Positions 7,579-16,252 of a stretch of 18,457 bases of DNA are shown in pieces. Positions within the stretch are counted from its first letter, which is position 1. Every line of letters begins with the position of its first letter. The stretch spans positions 1 to 18,457 of the forward strand of contig JACVQI010000013.1 in NCBI GenBank assembly GCA_015661095.1, written 5' to 3'. The position numbers were made by a program, and so were the translations under genes. This DNA is from Gammaproteobacteria bacterium (lineage in GTDB: Bacteria > Pseudomonadota > Gammaproteobacteria > Eutrophobiales > Eutrophobiaceae). The notes below the pieces were generated by a model that made no database searches, had not been told where the DNA came from, and worked only from the letters and a program-made list of their open reading frames with translations.

Positions 7579-8169
7579 ATGCATCGTCGATTGAAAGAAA
7601 GATTAATAGGTGCCGCCGTGCTGGTAATGCTGGCCGTCATCTTTATTCCCATGATACTGGACGATACAACTCATACCGAATCGACAATAGCAGACACCAA
7701 TATACCCGCCAGACCGGAAGCGGATTTCAGTTCCAGAATGGTGCCGTTAGCCGAACCTGCGGGGAACGAACAGCAAACACCAGCTGCAACACCGGTTCCC
7801 ACAGCAACAGAGCCAGTTGCGGTGACGCCAGCGCCAATAGAACCTGCTGCGGATGCGACAGCCGTTGAAACCGCGCCAGTCACAGAAGCTGCGCCCGCGG
7901 AAATCAGAACAACCGGCAAGGAGGATTTGGGCTTGACGGCATGGGTTGTGCAACTCGGTAGTTTCAGCAGCGAGGAGAATGCAGAGAGCCTGAATAAAGA
8001 ATTGCGCCAGGCCGGGTTCGCGGCTTTTGTCGAACCCTTGAAACAGGATAACAGCCTGGTTTACCGGGTTCGTGTAGGTCCGGAGCTGTTACGCGCCGAT
8101 GCCGAAAAGCTGCAAAGCCAGTTACTGGCGAAACTGAAACTGGAAAGTATCATCGTGGTCTACCCATAA
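7579..8169 (+). CDS. dedD: SPOR-domain inner-membrane protein (DedD-like)
   Basis: 196 residues with DedD architecture: a short positive N-terminus (MHRRLKER), one transmembrane helix (about 9-27, GAAVLVMLAVIFIPMIL), an Ala/Pro/Thr/Glu-rich periplasmic linker (about 30-115), and a SPOR domain at about 121-196 (WVVQLGSFSSEENAESL, then VYRVRVGPELLRADAEKL). SPOR domains bind peptidoglycan stripped of stem peptides at the division septum, so the protein is probably recruited to the divisome. The folC-dedD-cvpA-purF order is the classic arrangement. Sequence between SPOR proteins is poorly conserved apart from the fold, so the gene symbol rests partly on position. Confidence 0.85.
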   Translation: MHRRLKERLIGAAVLVMLAVIFIPMILDDTTHTESTIADTNIPARPEADFSSRMVPLAEPAGNEQQTPAATPVPTATEPVAVTPAPIEPAADATAVETAPVTEAAPAEIRTTGKEDLGLTAWVVQLGSFSSEENAESLNKELRQAGFAAFVEPLKQDNSLVYRVRVGPELLRADAEKLQSQLLAKLKLESIIVVYP

Positions 8170-8171
8170 TT

Positions 8172-8276
8172 ACTTGAAAGTGTAAAGAATAAAGTTGAAA
8201 GGTAAAAAATTGTGGGCGGAAGTAAGCAAATGAAATGTTCAAGTAAAAACTTTTTACTTTTTTCTTTTCACTTCCC
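8172..8276. repeat. Heptad-periodic inverted repeat element (15 x 7 bases)
   Basis: The whole dedD-cvpA spacer up to the cvpA ribosome binding site is made of 7-base units. From 8172 the units have the form AGTTGAA (variants ACTTGAA, AGTGTAA, AGAATAA, AGGTAAA). After a less regular centre they become pyrimidine-rich (ACTTTTT twice, TCTTTTC, ACTTCCC) without losing register: 8172-8276 is exactly 15 units. The arms 8178-8201 and 8250-8273 are complementary at 20 of 24 positions, with a 48-base centre. It can form a long AT-rich hairpin in DNA or RNA. No T-run of terminator type follows the stem and no long ORF lies inside. Confidence 0.8.
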
Positions 8277-8300
8277 AATCTTGCCCTGAGGAAGATCGGG

Positions 8301-8828
8301 ATGACGACAGCGGATATCCTGATTCTCATAGTCCTGTTAATCCCCGGTCTGGTAGGCATCATGTATGGCTTCCTGAATCTAGTCTTTTCATTTATAGCCT
8401 GGCTCCTGGCATTCGGCATCGCGGTTAAATTTGGAGGTTATTTTTCGCCATTACTGGCAAATCTTACCGATACGTTAGTGATCAGAAATATGCTGGCATT
8501 CGCCGGCTTGTTTATAGTCAGTCTGATGCTGCTCACGACGATGGGGTATTTCATTGTGAAATTGTTAGGGCGGACCGGATTGACGGCCGCGGACCGGGTT
8601 CTGGGTTTCTTTCTGGGCATCGGCCTGGGTGGAGCAATTGTCACGGTAATCGTATTTTTAGCCGGTTTTACGGCCCTGCCGCAGGAATCCTGGTGGCAGC
8701 AATCGGTTTTAATCGAACCATTTCAAAACATTGCCTTATGGGGCAGACAGTTCTTGCCAGATAATGTTTCTAAATATCATAATTATGATATAACCGTCGT
8801 GTTTGTTGATATCAAGGGCTTAAGTTAA
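8301..8828 (+). CDS. cvpA: CvpA-family inner-membrane protein
   Basis: 175 residues with four predicted membrane helices (about 5-22, 25-44, 63-88, 100-122) and a C-terminal tail, as in CvpA, first found as needed for colicin V production and always next to purF. Its molecular function is still not firmly known. Family features seen include the opening AD.LIL.VLLIPGLVGIMYGF, the GRTGLTAADRVLGF segment and LPQESWW near the end. The start at ATG 8301 has GAGG about nine bases upstream. The stop overlaps the purF start (TAATG, one base shared), so the two are translationally coupled. A repeat element fills the space upstream. Confidence 0.92.
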   Translation: MTTADILILIVLLIPGLVGIMYGFLNLVFSFIAWLLAFGIAVKFGGYFSPLLANLTDTLVIRNMLAFAGLFIVSLMLLTTMGYFIVKLLGRTGLTAADRVLGFFLGIGLGGAIVTVIVFLAGFTALPQESWWQQSVLIEPFQNIALWGRQFLPDNVSKYHNYDITVVFVDIKGLS

Positions 8829-10348
8829 TGTGCGGCATCATTGGTATTTTTGCGAAAAATTACGTCAACCAGGCATTGTTTGATGGCTTGACGGTTCTGC
8901 AGCACCGCGGCCAGGACGCGGCGGGCATGGCTACCTGGGATGGTACTACCCTTTACCTCAGAAAAGATAATGGCCTGGTACGGGACGTGTTCCATACCCG
9001 GCATATGTTGAATCTGAAGGGGAATATGGGTATAGGCCATGTGCGTTATCCGACCGCGGGCTGTTCCTCCTCCGCCGAGGCGCAACCCTTTTATGTGAAT
9101 TCCCCCTATGGCATTACCTTGACCCATAATGGCAACCTGACCAATGGCGAACTGCTCAAGGATGACCTGATGATTGAAGATCTGCGTCACCTGAATACCC
9201 AATCCGACTCCGAAGTCCTGTTGAATATTCTGGCTCATGAACTGCACTGTGAAGGCAAGATACGCAAGCAATTGCGGCCTGTCGATATATTCCGCGCCAT
9301 CAGCCGCCTGCATAAACGTTGCAAGGGCGGTTACGCCGCCGTGGCGATGATCAATGGCGTTGGTATCGTCTCGTTTCGCGATCCCTATGGCATCCGGCCG
9401 CTGGTCTACGGCGAACGTATGACGGAGTCAGGCAAGGAGTTTATTATTGCCTCGGAAAGTGTTGCCATAGACGCTCTGGGGTTTGATTTGGTGCGGGATA
9501 TCGAGCCCGGTGAGGCGTTATTCATCTCGACTGAAGGGGAAATGCATACCAAACAATGCGCCGAAGCTCCGCAGTACTCACCCTGTATCTTTGAACTTGT
9601 TTACCTGGCCAGACCAGATTCGATCATCGACAATATATCCGTGTACAAAACCCGGTTGCGGATGGGGGAGGCGCTGGCAAAAAAAATCCTGACCCAGAGA
9701 CCGGAACACGATATCGACGTGGTCATCCCGATCCCGGATACGGGACGCACGGCGGCCATCCCCCTGGCCTATGATCTGGGGGTCAAATACCGCGAAGGTT
9801 TCATCAAGAATCGCTATATCCCCCGGACCTTTATCATGCCTGGCCAGAGTTTCCGGAAAAAATCTGTCCGCCAGAAACTGAATGCGATAGACCTGGAATT
9901 CAGGAATAAAAACGTATTACTGGTCGATGACTCGATCGTCCGCGGAACAACCTCGAAAGAGATCATCCAGATGGCGCGGGAGGCCGGCGCCAGAAAGGTC
10001 TATTTCGCTTCCGCGGCTCCGCCGGTCAGGTATCCCAATGTGTATGGCATCGATATGCCGACCGTGGATGAACTGGTCGCGCATGGCAAGACTGAAAAGC
10101 AGGTTGCTCAGGCCATCGGCGCTGACTGGTTGATCTACCAGGATTTGAAGGATTTAATTGAAGCGGCGCGGGCCGGCAATCCCAAGATTCAACAGTTTGA
10201 TACTTCTTGTTTCACCGGTGATTATGTAACCGGGGATATCAGCAAGGATTATCTCGATCACATCTCTTCCATCAGAAACGACTCAGCCAAACAGATACGG
10301 GATATACCGGAAGACTCGCTTACGGATTTGTCCAGTAACAATAACTGA
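8828..10348 (+). CDS. purF: Amidophosphoribosyltransferase
   Basis: 506 residues, the standard length. PurF makes 5-phosphoribosylamine from PRPP and glutamine, the first committed step of purine synthesis. The start MCGIIGIFAK places the N-terminal nucleophile Cys2, exposed after Met removal. The class-II glutaminase domain follows (LQHRGQDAAGM, GHVRYPTAG, THNGNLTNG, QSDSEVLL). The phosphoribosyltransferase domain has the PRPP loop VLLVDDSIVRGTT (about 363-375, with D367 and D368), preceded by IPIPDTGRTAA and followed by YFASAAPPVRYPNVYGIDMP. ATG 8828 overlaps the cvpA stop. The gene ends just before a 77-base inverted repeat that separates it from the convergent lpd. Confidence 0.98.
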   Translation: MCGIIGIFAKNYVNQALFDGLTVLQHRGQDAAGMATWDGTTLYLRKDNGLVRDVFHTRHMLNLKGNMGIGHVRYPTAGCSSSAEAQPFYVNSPYGITLTHNGNLTNGELLKDDLMIEDLRHLNTQSDSEVLLNILAHELHCEGKIRKQLRPVDIFRAISRLHKRCKGGYAAVAMINGVGIVSFRDPYGIRPLVYGERMTESGKEFIIASESVAIDALGFDLVRDIEPGEALFISTEGEMHTKQCAEAPQYSPCIFELVYLARPDSIIDNISVYKTRLRMGEALAKKILTQRPEHDIDVVIPIPDTGRTAAIPLAYDLGVKYREGFIKNRYIPRTFIMPGQSFRKKSVRQKLNAIDLEFRNKNVLLVDDSIVRGTTSKEIIQMAREAGARKVYFASAAPPVRYPNVYGIDMPTVDELVAHGKTEKQVAQAIGADWLIYQDLKDLIEAARAGNPKIQQFDTSCFTGDYVTGDISKDYLDHISSIRNDSAKQIRDIPEDSLTDLSSNNN

Positions 10349-10350
10349 GT

Positions 10351-10427
10351 AGTGAGGAGTAAGGGGTGAGGAGTTAGGAGAAATCGCAAATGCTTGACAC
10401 CTCACTCCTTACTCCTCACCCCTCTCA
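10351..10427. repeat. Heptad-periodic inverted repeat element (11 x 7 bases)
   Basis: Starting two bases after the purF stop, units of the form AGTGAGG (AGTGAGG, AGTAAGG, GGTGAGG, AGTTAGG) run to 10378. After a centre of three units come CCTCACT, CCTTACT, CCTCACC and CCTCTCA, still in the same register, for exactly 11 units. The arms 10352-10373 and 10398-10419 are complementary at 20 of 22 positions with a 24-base loop. The element lies between convergent purF and lpd (lpd stop at 10449), where it could end or stabilise transcripts from both sides, but there is no T-run. Confidence 0.85.
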
Positions 10428-10448
10428 TTAGAGACTCCCTGCAGTTAG

Positions 10449-11873
10449 TTAAATGTGGATAGTCCTCTTATCCACACCCAGGGCAGCTTCGTGTAAGGCC
10501 TCGGCCAGGGTCGGATGCGCATGGATGGTTCTGGCGATATCTTCCGCGCTGCCCTCGAATTCCATGGCCAGGACGGCCTCACCGATAAGTTCGGAGGCAG
10601 CCGGCCCCAGAATATGCACACCCAGGATCCGGTCAGTCTTGGCATCGCTCAGCATCTTCACCAGGCCGCCGGTTTCGCCCATGGCATGGGCACGGCCGCT
10701 GGCGGCGAAGGGGAAGGCACCGGATTTGTAGGCAATGTTGGCCTGCTTTAATTCCTGTTCAGTCTTGCCGACCCAGGCGATCTCCGGCCAGGTGTAGACC
10801 ACCCACGGAATAACGGCGTAATTCATATGCGCCGACTTGCCGGCGATGCGTTCGGCCACCGCCACACCTTCTTCCGACGCCTTATGGGCCAGCATCGGAC
10901 CCCTGACGACGTCGCCGATGGCATAGATGTTCGCTATATTGGTTTGACAGACGGCATTAACCTTGATGAAACTGCGTTCATCAAGCGTTAATCCAATCTC
11001 TGTGGCGCCAAGCCCCTCGGTGTTGGGTTTCCTGCCTACCGCGACAATCAATTTATCCACGACTAATTGTTGTTTACCCTCCTTGCCTTCAAAGGTGACA
11101 GTGACCTCCCGGTTGTTGGAACCGCAGCCGGTAACCCTGGCGCCCAGTTTGATATCGAGCCCCTGTTTGCGCAGGATTTTTTCGGCTTCACCGGCTATCT
11201 GGCGATCCGCAGCAACCAGGAAATCATCCAGGGCCTCAAGGATGGTGACTTTTGCACCCAGGCGGTTCCAGACACTGCCAAGCTCCAGTCCAATCACACC
11301 TGCGCCGATGATGCCCAGGCGTGTGGGCACATCCGTAAAGGCCAGGGCTCCGGTGGAATCGACGACCAGGGCATTATCGACCCTGGCGGCGGGGATATTC
11401 ATCGGCACTGAGCCCGTCGCGATAATGATATGGCGGGCAGTGACGGTGTACTTTTCACCAGCCGCTGTCCCCACCGGCGTGACTTCAATCTGCTTGTCAT
11501 TAATCAATCTGGCCTTGCCTGGCAGCCACTCCACCTTGTTCTTTTTGAATAGTCCGGCGATGCCCTGGGTCAGCGTGGCGACGATTTTATTTTTGCGATT
11601 GATCATCTTGTTGACGTCGAGGGACACGCCGGGCGCATTGATGCCGTGCTCCGCGAGATCCTGCTTGACGTGGAGATAATAGTGCGAGGAGTCCAGCAGG
11701 GCCTTGGAGGGAATGCAGCCTACATTCAGACAGGTACCGCCGAGTACTGGATTGCCTTCAGGATTCAACCAGCCGTCAATACAGGCTACCGAGAGGCCGA
11801 GTTGGGCGCAACGGATCGCGGCGACATAACCGCCTGGTCCGGCTCCGATTACAACGACATCAAATTCCTTCAT
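10449..11873 (-). CDS. lpd: Dihydrolipoamide dehydrogenase (E3)
   Basis: 474 residues, typical for E3. It reoxidises the lipoyl group on E2 using FAD and NAD+. FAD-binding GAGPGG is at 10-15; the redox disulfide motif GGTCLNVGCIPSK places Cys48 and Cys53; the NAD-binding segment is GIIGAGVIGLELGSVWNRLG; the FAD-binding YAIGDVVRGPMLAHKA follows; and the C-terminal HAHPTLAEAL has the catalytic His453-Glu458 pair. It starts 16 bases after the sucB stop, last in the sucA-sucB-lpd cluster, so it is most likely the dedicated E3 of 2-oxoglutarate dehydrogenase, although it could also serve pyruvate dehydrogenase or glycine cleavage. Confidence 0.97.
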   Translation of the reverse strand: MKEFDVVVIGAGPGGYVAAIRCAQLGLSVACIDGWLNPEGNPVLGGTCLNVGCIPSKALLDSSHYYLHVKQDLAEHGINAPGVSLDVNKMINRKNKIVATLTQGIAGLFKKNKVEWLPGKARLINDKQIEVTPVGTAAGEKYTVTARHIIIATGSVPMNIPAARVDNALVVDSTGALAFTDVPTRLGIIGAGVIGLELGSVWNRLGAKVTILEALDDFLVAADRQIAGEAEKILRKQGLDIKLGARVTGCGSNNREVTVTFEGKEGKQQLVVDKLIVAVGRKPNTEGLGATEIGLTLDERSFIKVNAVCQTNIANIYAIGDVVRGPMLAHKASEEGVAVAERIAGKSAHMNYAVIPWVVYTWPEIAWVGKTEQELKQANIAYKSGAFPFAASGRAHAMGETGGLVKMLSDAKTDRILGVHILGPAASELIGEAVLAMEFEGSAEDIARTIHAHPTLAEALHEAALGVDKRTIHI

Positions 11874-11889
11874 AGGCAGGTCCAGGTGG

Positions 11890-13284
11890 TTATAGTTGCA
11901 GCAACAGACGGCCGGGCTCTTCGATTAATTTCTTGATGCTGACCAGAAATTGCACCGCCTCCTTGCCATCGATGATGCGGTGATCGTAGGACAGGGCCAG
12001 ATACATCATGGGTCTGATCACCACACTGCCATTTTCCGCGATGGGACGATCCTGGATGGCATGCATACCCAGAATCGCGCTCTGTGGTGGGTTGAGGATG
12101 GGGGTCGAGAGCAGCGAACCGAAGATGCCGCCATTGGTGATGGTAAAGGTACCGCCGGTCAGTTCCTCTATGCTCAGTTTTGAGTCCCGCGCCTTGGTAC
12201 CGTATTCAGCGATCTTCGCCTCGATTTCCGCGAATGACAGCAGGTCAGCATCGCGGATGATGGGCACCACCAGGCCGCGTGGCGAGCTGACGGCGATGCC
12301 GATATCGAAGAAACCGTGATAGATAATATCTTCGTCATCCACCGAGGCGTTGATGATGGGAAACTTCTTCAGGGCTTCGCTGACGGCCCGGGTAAAAAAC
12401 GACATGAACCCCAGTTTCATGCCGTGAGTTTTTTCAAATTCATCCTTGTACTGACTGCGTAAATCCATCACCGCCTGCATATTGACTTCGTTGAAGGTGG
12501 TCAGGATGGCATTCTCATGCTGCGCCGCCAGCAATCGCTCAGCGGCACGACGGCGCAGGCGTGTCATCGGTACCCGCTCCTGCGGCCGTGATTCCTCGCC
12601 GGGTATGGACACTGCCGTTGCGGCTGGAGATGGCGCGGTTGTGGCCGGCTTTAGGGCATCCTGGTTGTCGGTACCTGGTTTACTACTGGCCGCGGTTGGT
12701 ACGGATACGATCGGGGCAGATACCGCTGGTTTGTTTGTCATCATGGTCTCGCTCACGGCTACGGTCTTGCTGGCGGTGGTGCTCTTTGGTTCGGTCAGGG
12801 ATGGTGCTGGTATCGGTGATGGTGATGTCAGCAGGTCCTGGTTGAGAAACTTCAAGACATCTTCCTTGGTCAGCCGGTTATCATCACCACTGACCGGGAT
12901 GGTGGCCGGATCGAGTTTATACTCCTCCAGCAGTTTACGCACGGCTGGACTTAATTTAGGCGCTTTGGGAGGTATGTCGCCGACCGGCAAGGATTGTTGT
13001 TGCGGTTGGCTAGCCGGCTTCTGCGGGCTGCCGGTTACGGCCCCGGATTTGGTTTCGATTCTGGCGATCACCTCATTGCTGATCACATCAGCCCCGTCGT
13101 CCTTGAGTATTTCCGACAGTATGCCGTTGTTCGGAGCAGCGACTTCCAGCGTGACTTTGTCGGTTTCAATGTCGATCAGACTATCGCCGCGCTGGACGAA
13201 TTCGCCGGCTTTTTTACGCCAGATCATCAAGGTTGCTTCGGCCACGGATTCGGCAAGAACCGGAACTCTGACTTCTATTAACAC
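11890..13284 (-). CDS. sucB: 2-oxoglutarate dehydrogenase E2, dihydrolipoyl succinyltransferase
   Basis: 464 residues when started at GTG 13284 (VLIEVRVPVLAES read as MLIEV...). This start has GGAG five bases upstream and matches E2 N-termini; the longer open frame to 13404 runs into sucA and adds a non-conserved leader. Domains: lipoyl domain 1-78 with lipoyl Lys43 in DIETDKVTLEVAAP; peripheral subunit-binding domain about 112-147 (SPAVRKLLEEYKLDPATIPVS); a Pro/Ala/Ser/Thr-rich linker about 150-232; catalytic acyltransferase domain to the end with SYDHRIIDGKEAVQFL (His435, Asp439). The second linker, about 80 residues, is longer than in E. coli SucB (405 residues in total). It lies 70 bases after sucA and 16 before lpd, in one operon. 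Confidence 0.96.
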   Translation of the reverse strand: MLIEVRVPVLAESVAEATLMIWRKKAGEFVQRGDSLIDIETDKVTLEVAAPNNGILSEILKDDGADVISNEVIARIETKSGAVTGSPQKPASQPQQQSLPVGDIPPKAPKLSPAVRKLLEEYKLDPATIPVSGDDNRLTKEDVLKFLNQDLLTSPSPIPAPSLTEPKSTTASKTVAVSETMMTNKPAVSAPIVSVPTAASSKPGTDNQDALKPATTAPSPAATAVSIPGEESRPQERVPMTRLRRRAAERLLAAQHENAILTTFNEVNMQAVMDLRSQYKDEFEKTHGMKLGFMSFFTRAVSEALKKFPIINASVDDEDIIYHGFFDIGIAVSSPRGLVVPIIRDADLLSFAEIEAKIAEYGTKARDSKLSIEELTGGTFTITNGGIFGSLLSTPILNPPQSAILGMHAIQDRPIAENGSVVIRPMMYLALSYDHRIIDGKEAVQFLVSIKKLIEEPGRLLLQL

Positions 13285-13289
13285 GTTGG

Positions 13290-13293
13290 CTCC
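13290..13293 (-). promoter_or_regulatory. Ribosome binding site deciding the sucB GTG start
   Basis: On the minus strand TTGGAG, then five bases, then GTG (13284-13282). The site supports a GTG start at the lipoyl domain rather than ATG codons farther upstream that lie in or next to the sucA 3' end. Confidence 0.65.
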
Positions 13294-13354
13294 AAGTATT
13301 TCAATGCGAAAACAGATACAGGCTTTCCATTGGCAATGAACCATCCAGTACAGT

Positions 13355-16189
13355 TCATGCGGTTTTTCTCTGCGACGCTTCAATTTTATCAAGTTGCAAG
13401 GCATCGCTCACCAGATCTTTTTGTTGCTGCAGGTGTTTACTCATGTAACCGACCGCTGGGGACGCAGAGTAAAACCTGCCGACATATCCCAGTTTATGTC
13501 GATCCGACAGGCAACCAAACATCGTGCCACGGGATTGCATGTAATACCAACTGCCCTGGTTCTTCGGTTCTTCCTGTACCCATACAATGTCATTGGCATT
13601 GGGATAACCTTCGAGAACTGCTTTCATTCTGGCCATCGGGAATGGGAACAATTGCTCAAGCCGCACAATGGCGATATTGCCCAGTTTGTGCTTCCGGCGT
13701 GCTTCCAGCAAGTCATAATAGACCTTGCCTGAGCAGATCAGTAATCGGGTCACCTGGTTTTTATCGAGATCGTCGATCTCATCGATGACCAGTTCAAATT
13801 CACCCTTCAGGGCGGTGACCGGCGAGGTCGACAATTTGTGCCGCAGCAGGCTTTTCGGACTCATGATGATCAGGGGTTTGCGATAAGGCCGCAGCACCTG
13901 CCGCCGTAACAGGTGAAACATCTGCGCCGGGGTGCTCGGGTAACAGATTTGCATGTTTTCCTGGGCGCAGAGTTGCAAATAGCGCTCGAGGCGGGCCGAG
14001 GAATGTTCCGGACCCTGACCGTCGTAACCATGTGGCAGCAATACCGCCAGCCCGCAAAACCGGCCCCATTTGGCCTCGCAGGAACTGATGAACTGATCGA
14101 TGACCACCTGGGCGCCATTGGCGAAATCGCCGAATTGTGCCTCCCAGATGACCAGGGTATCGGGCGCGGAACTGCTGTAACCGTATTCAAAGGCGAGGAC
14201 GGCCTCTTCCGACAGGGTTGAGTTGATCACCAGAAAACCAGCCTGTCCATCCCGCACATGCTGCAATGGCAGATAGGTCTCGCCGCTGTCCTGATTGTGG
14301 ATGACGGCATGCCGGTGGAAAAACGTACCGCGCCCGCTGTCCTGGCCGGAGATGCGGATCGGATGGCCTTCATCCACCAGGGCAGCGTAAGCCATGTTTT
14401 CGGCAAAACCCCAGTCCATAGGCAGTTCCCCCGCGCCCATCAGTTTGCGGTTTTGCATAATCTTCATCACTGAAGGGTGCAGTGTGAACGACGCGGGTAT
14501 AGTCGTGATGCGCTCGGTCAATCGGGTTATACGTTCTGCATCGATACCGGTTTGCGCCGGTGCCAGCCAGGAAGTCCCCCGAAAAGGTGAATAGTCGATC
14601 GCATAATTCGTATCAATCTGGTCGGAAATTTTTCCGGCGGCGTTTTTATTGGCGTCGAGGTTGTCGACATAAGTACTGGTCAACTTGTCCACATCGGCCT
14701 GCGTCAGGACCCTGGCTCCAACCAGCTGCGCGGCGTAGCTATCGCTGACTTTCGGGTGTTGCCGGATCTTTTTATACATGAGTGGCTGTGTGGCAGCCGG
14801 TTCATCCGCTTCACTGTGGCCATGACGTCGATAACAGACCATGTCGATGATGACATCTTTCTTAAACGTAAAGCGGTATTCCAGGGCCAGCCCGGTGATA
14901 AACACAACGGCTTCCGGATCATCCCCATTCACGTGGAAAATGGGCGCCTGTACCATCTTGGCGACGTCCGTGCAATACAGGGTGGAACGGGAATCGAGTG
15001 GGTCGCTGGTGGTAAAGCCAATCTGGTTGTTGATGATGACATGCACGGTACCGCCCGTGGTGTAGCCGCGCGTCTGCGACAGGTTGAAGGTTTCCATGAT
15101 CACGCCCTGACCCGCGAATGCGGCGTCACCGTGTATCAACAGGGGCAGGACCTGATCCCGGTTTTTATCAATGCGGCGATCCTGGCGGGCACGGACGGAA
15201 CCCTCGACGACCGGATCGATAATCTCCAGGTGCGATGGATTAAAGGCCAGCGTCAGATGAATAGAACCATTATCCGTGTCAATATCGGATGAATATCCCA
15301 TGTGATACTTCACGTCCCCCATGGAGAGCGCATCATTACCCTTGCCTTCGAACTCCCCGAATAACTCATGCGGGTACTTGCCCATGATATTAACGAGAAC
15401 ATTGAGACGGCCGCGGTGCGCCATGCCAATCACGATTTCCTTGACACCGGCGGTGCTGCTGTTGCGTACCAGTTCGTCCAGTAGCGGGATCAGGCTTTCA
15501 CCGCCTTCCAGGGAGAATCGTTTTTGTCCGACATATTTCAAATGCAGATATTCTTCCAGGGCGTTGGCGGAGGTTACACGCTCCAGTATCCGCTGTTTTT
15601 TCGCATTGGAAAAATCCGGTGTGGATCGGCACTGCTCGAGTCGCTGCTGGATCCAGCGTTTTTGCTCGGTCTCATTGATATGCATGTATTCGGCGCCGAT
15701 GGTGCGGCTGTAGGTTGAACGGATGACGTCCAGGATTTCACGCAGTGTCAGTTCGTTCGGGGCGAATAATGAGCCGGTATTAAAACTGGTGTCCAGATCA
15801 GTTGCCGATAACTTGTGATAGGCCGGGTCCAGCTCCGGTACCTGCGGCCGTTCGTGCAATCGGAGCGGATCCAGGTCGGCCTGATGATGACCACGGAAGC
15901 GGTAGGCGTTGATTAATTGCAAGACGGAGACCTGTTTGCCGTGCGCCAGGGTTTCGGTAACTGTAGCAGTCTGGCGCCTGCCGGTTGGTTTTTGTGCCGC
16001 TGTATAAAAAGCCTGGCGTATCGGCGTGTGCGGGGTGTCCTTGATCAAATCCGTTCTGGTCTGCAGTCCGGCGAAATAATCACGCCACTGTTTGTCGACG
16101 CTGCCGGGATTATGCAGGTAATCCTCATATAATGTCTCAATGAAGCCCGCATTACCGCTATATAGACAGGAATGATCTGGTTTGCTCAT
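13355..16189 (-). CDS. sucA: 2-oxoglutarate dehydrogenase E1 component
   Basis: 944 residues, the normal length. E1 decarboxylates 2-oxoglutarate with thiamine diphosphate and passes the succinyl group to the lipoyl arm of SucB. The N-terminus MSKPDHSCLYSGNAGFIETLYEDYL is the E2-binding segment typical of proteobacterial E1o. Key sites: GMAHRGRLNVL (His258), the ThDP-binding motif from GDAAFAGQG (354-362) to NNQIGF (387-392), YRRHGHSEADEP, and the C-terminal WVQEEPKNQGSWYY. It reads away from the 335-base divergent spacer and is first in the sucA-sucB-lpd operon. No frameshift was seen. Confidence 0.98.
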   Translation of the reverse strand: MSKPDHSCLYSGNAGFIETLYEDYLHNPGSVDKQWRDYFAGLQTRTDLIKDTPHTPIRQAFYTAAQKPTGRRQTATVTETLAHGKQVSVLQLINAYRFRGHHQADLDPLRLHERPQVPELDPAYHKLSATDLDTSFNTGSLFAPNELTLREILDVIRSTYSRTIGAEYMHINETEQKRWIQQRLEQCRSTPDFSNAKKQRILERVTSANALEEYLHLKYVGQKRFSLEGGESLIPLLDELVRNSSTAGVKEIVIGMAHRGRLNVLVNIMGKYPHELFGEFEGKGNDALSMGDVKYHMGYSSDIDTDNGSIHLTLAFNPSHLEIIDPVVEGSVRARQDRRIDKNRDQVLPLLIHGDAAFAGQGVIMETFNLSQTRGYTTGGTVHVIINNQIGFTTSDPLDSRSTLYCTDVAKMVQAPIFHVNGDDPEAVVFITGLALEYRFTFKKDVIIDMVCYRRHGHSEADEPAATQPLMYKKIRQHPKVSDSYAAQLVGARVLTQADVDKLTSTYVDNLDANKNAAGKISDQIDTNYAIDYSPFRGTSWLAPAQTGIDAERITRLTERITTIPASFTLHPSVMKIMQNRKLMGAGELPMDWGFAENMAYAALVDEGHPIRISGQDSGRGTFFHRHAVIHNQDSGETYLPLQHVRDGQAGFLVINSTLSEEAVLAFEYGYSSSAPDTLVIWEAQFGDFANGAQVVIDQFISSCEAKWGRFCGLAVLLPHGYDGQGPEHSSARLERYLQLCAQENMQICYPSTPAQMFHLLRRQVLRPYRKPLIIMSPKSLLRHKLSTSPVTALKGEFELVIDEIDDLDKNQVTRLLICSGKVYYDLLEARRKHKLGNIAIVRLEQLFPFPMARMKAVLEGYPNANDIVWVQEEPKNQGSWYYMQSRGTMFGCLSDRHKLGYVGRFYSASPAVGYMSKHLQQQKDLVSDALQLDKIEASQRKTA

Positions 16190-16246
16190 CTCGCTTTTCC
16201 GCTCTTCAGTTAGGATGGTAAGAGACTGTACTCATGCCATACGGGT

Positions 16247-16252
16247 ATTATA
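16247..16252 (-). promoter_or_regulatory. Probable -10 of the sucA operon
   Basis: Minus-strand TATAAT, a perfect -10 hexamer, 57 bases before the sucA ATG. No good -35 lies at 16-18 bases upstream (the region is A/T-rich; ACGACA lies about 22 bases away), so an activator may be needed. This is only a candidate. Confidence 0.4.

Noticed and set aside
8172..8276. Element read as a CRISPR-like array
   Set aside because: Units are 7 bases, degenerate and without unique spacers, and no cas genes are present. A heptad-periodic inverted repeat describes it better.
10963..11679. Plus-strand open frame opposite lpd (238 codons)
   Set aside because: It is antisense to conserved lpd domains, has no start signals, and its sequence looks like a frame shadow.
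12482..13339. Plus-strand open frame opposite sucB (285 codons)
   Set aside because: It lies antisense to the Pro/Ala/Thr-rich linker and lipoyl domain; long open frames arise there from codon bias. Its Ser/Leu/Thr-rich product resembles nothing known.
13285..13404. N-terminal extension of SucB from an upstream ATG
   Set aside because: It would overlap sucA and add a Cys/Arg/Trp-rich leader unlike E2 proteins. The GTG at 13284 has GGAG at correct spacing and begins the lipoyl domain.
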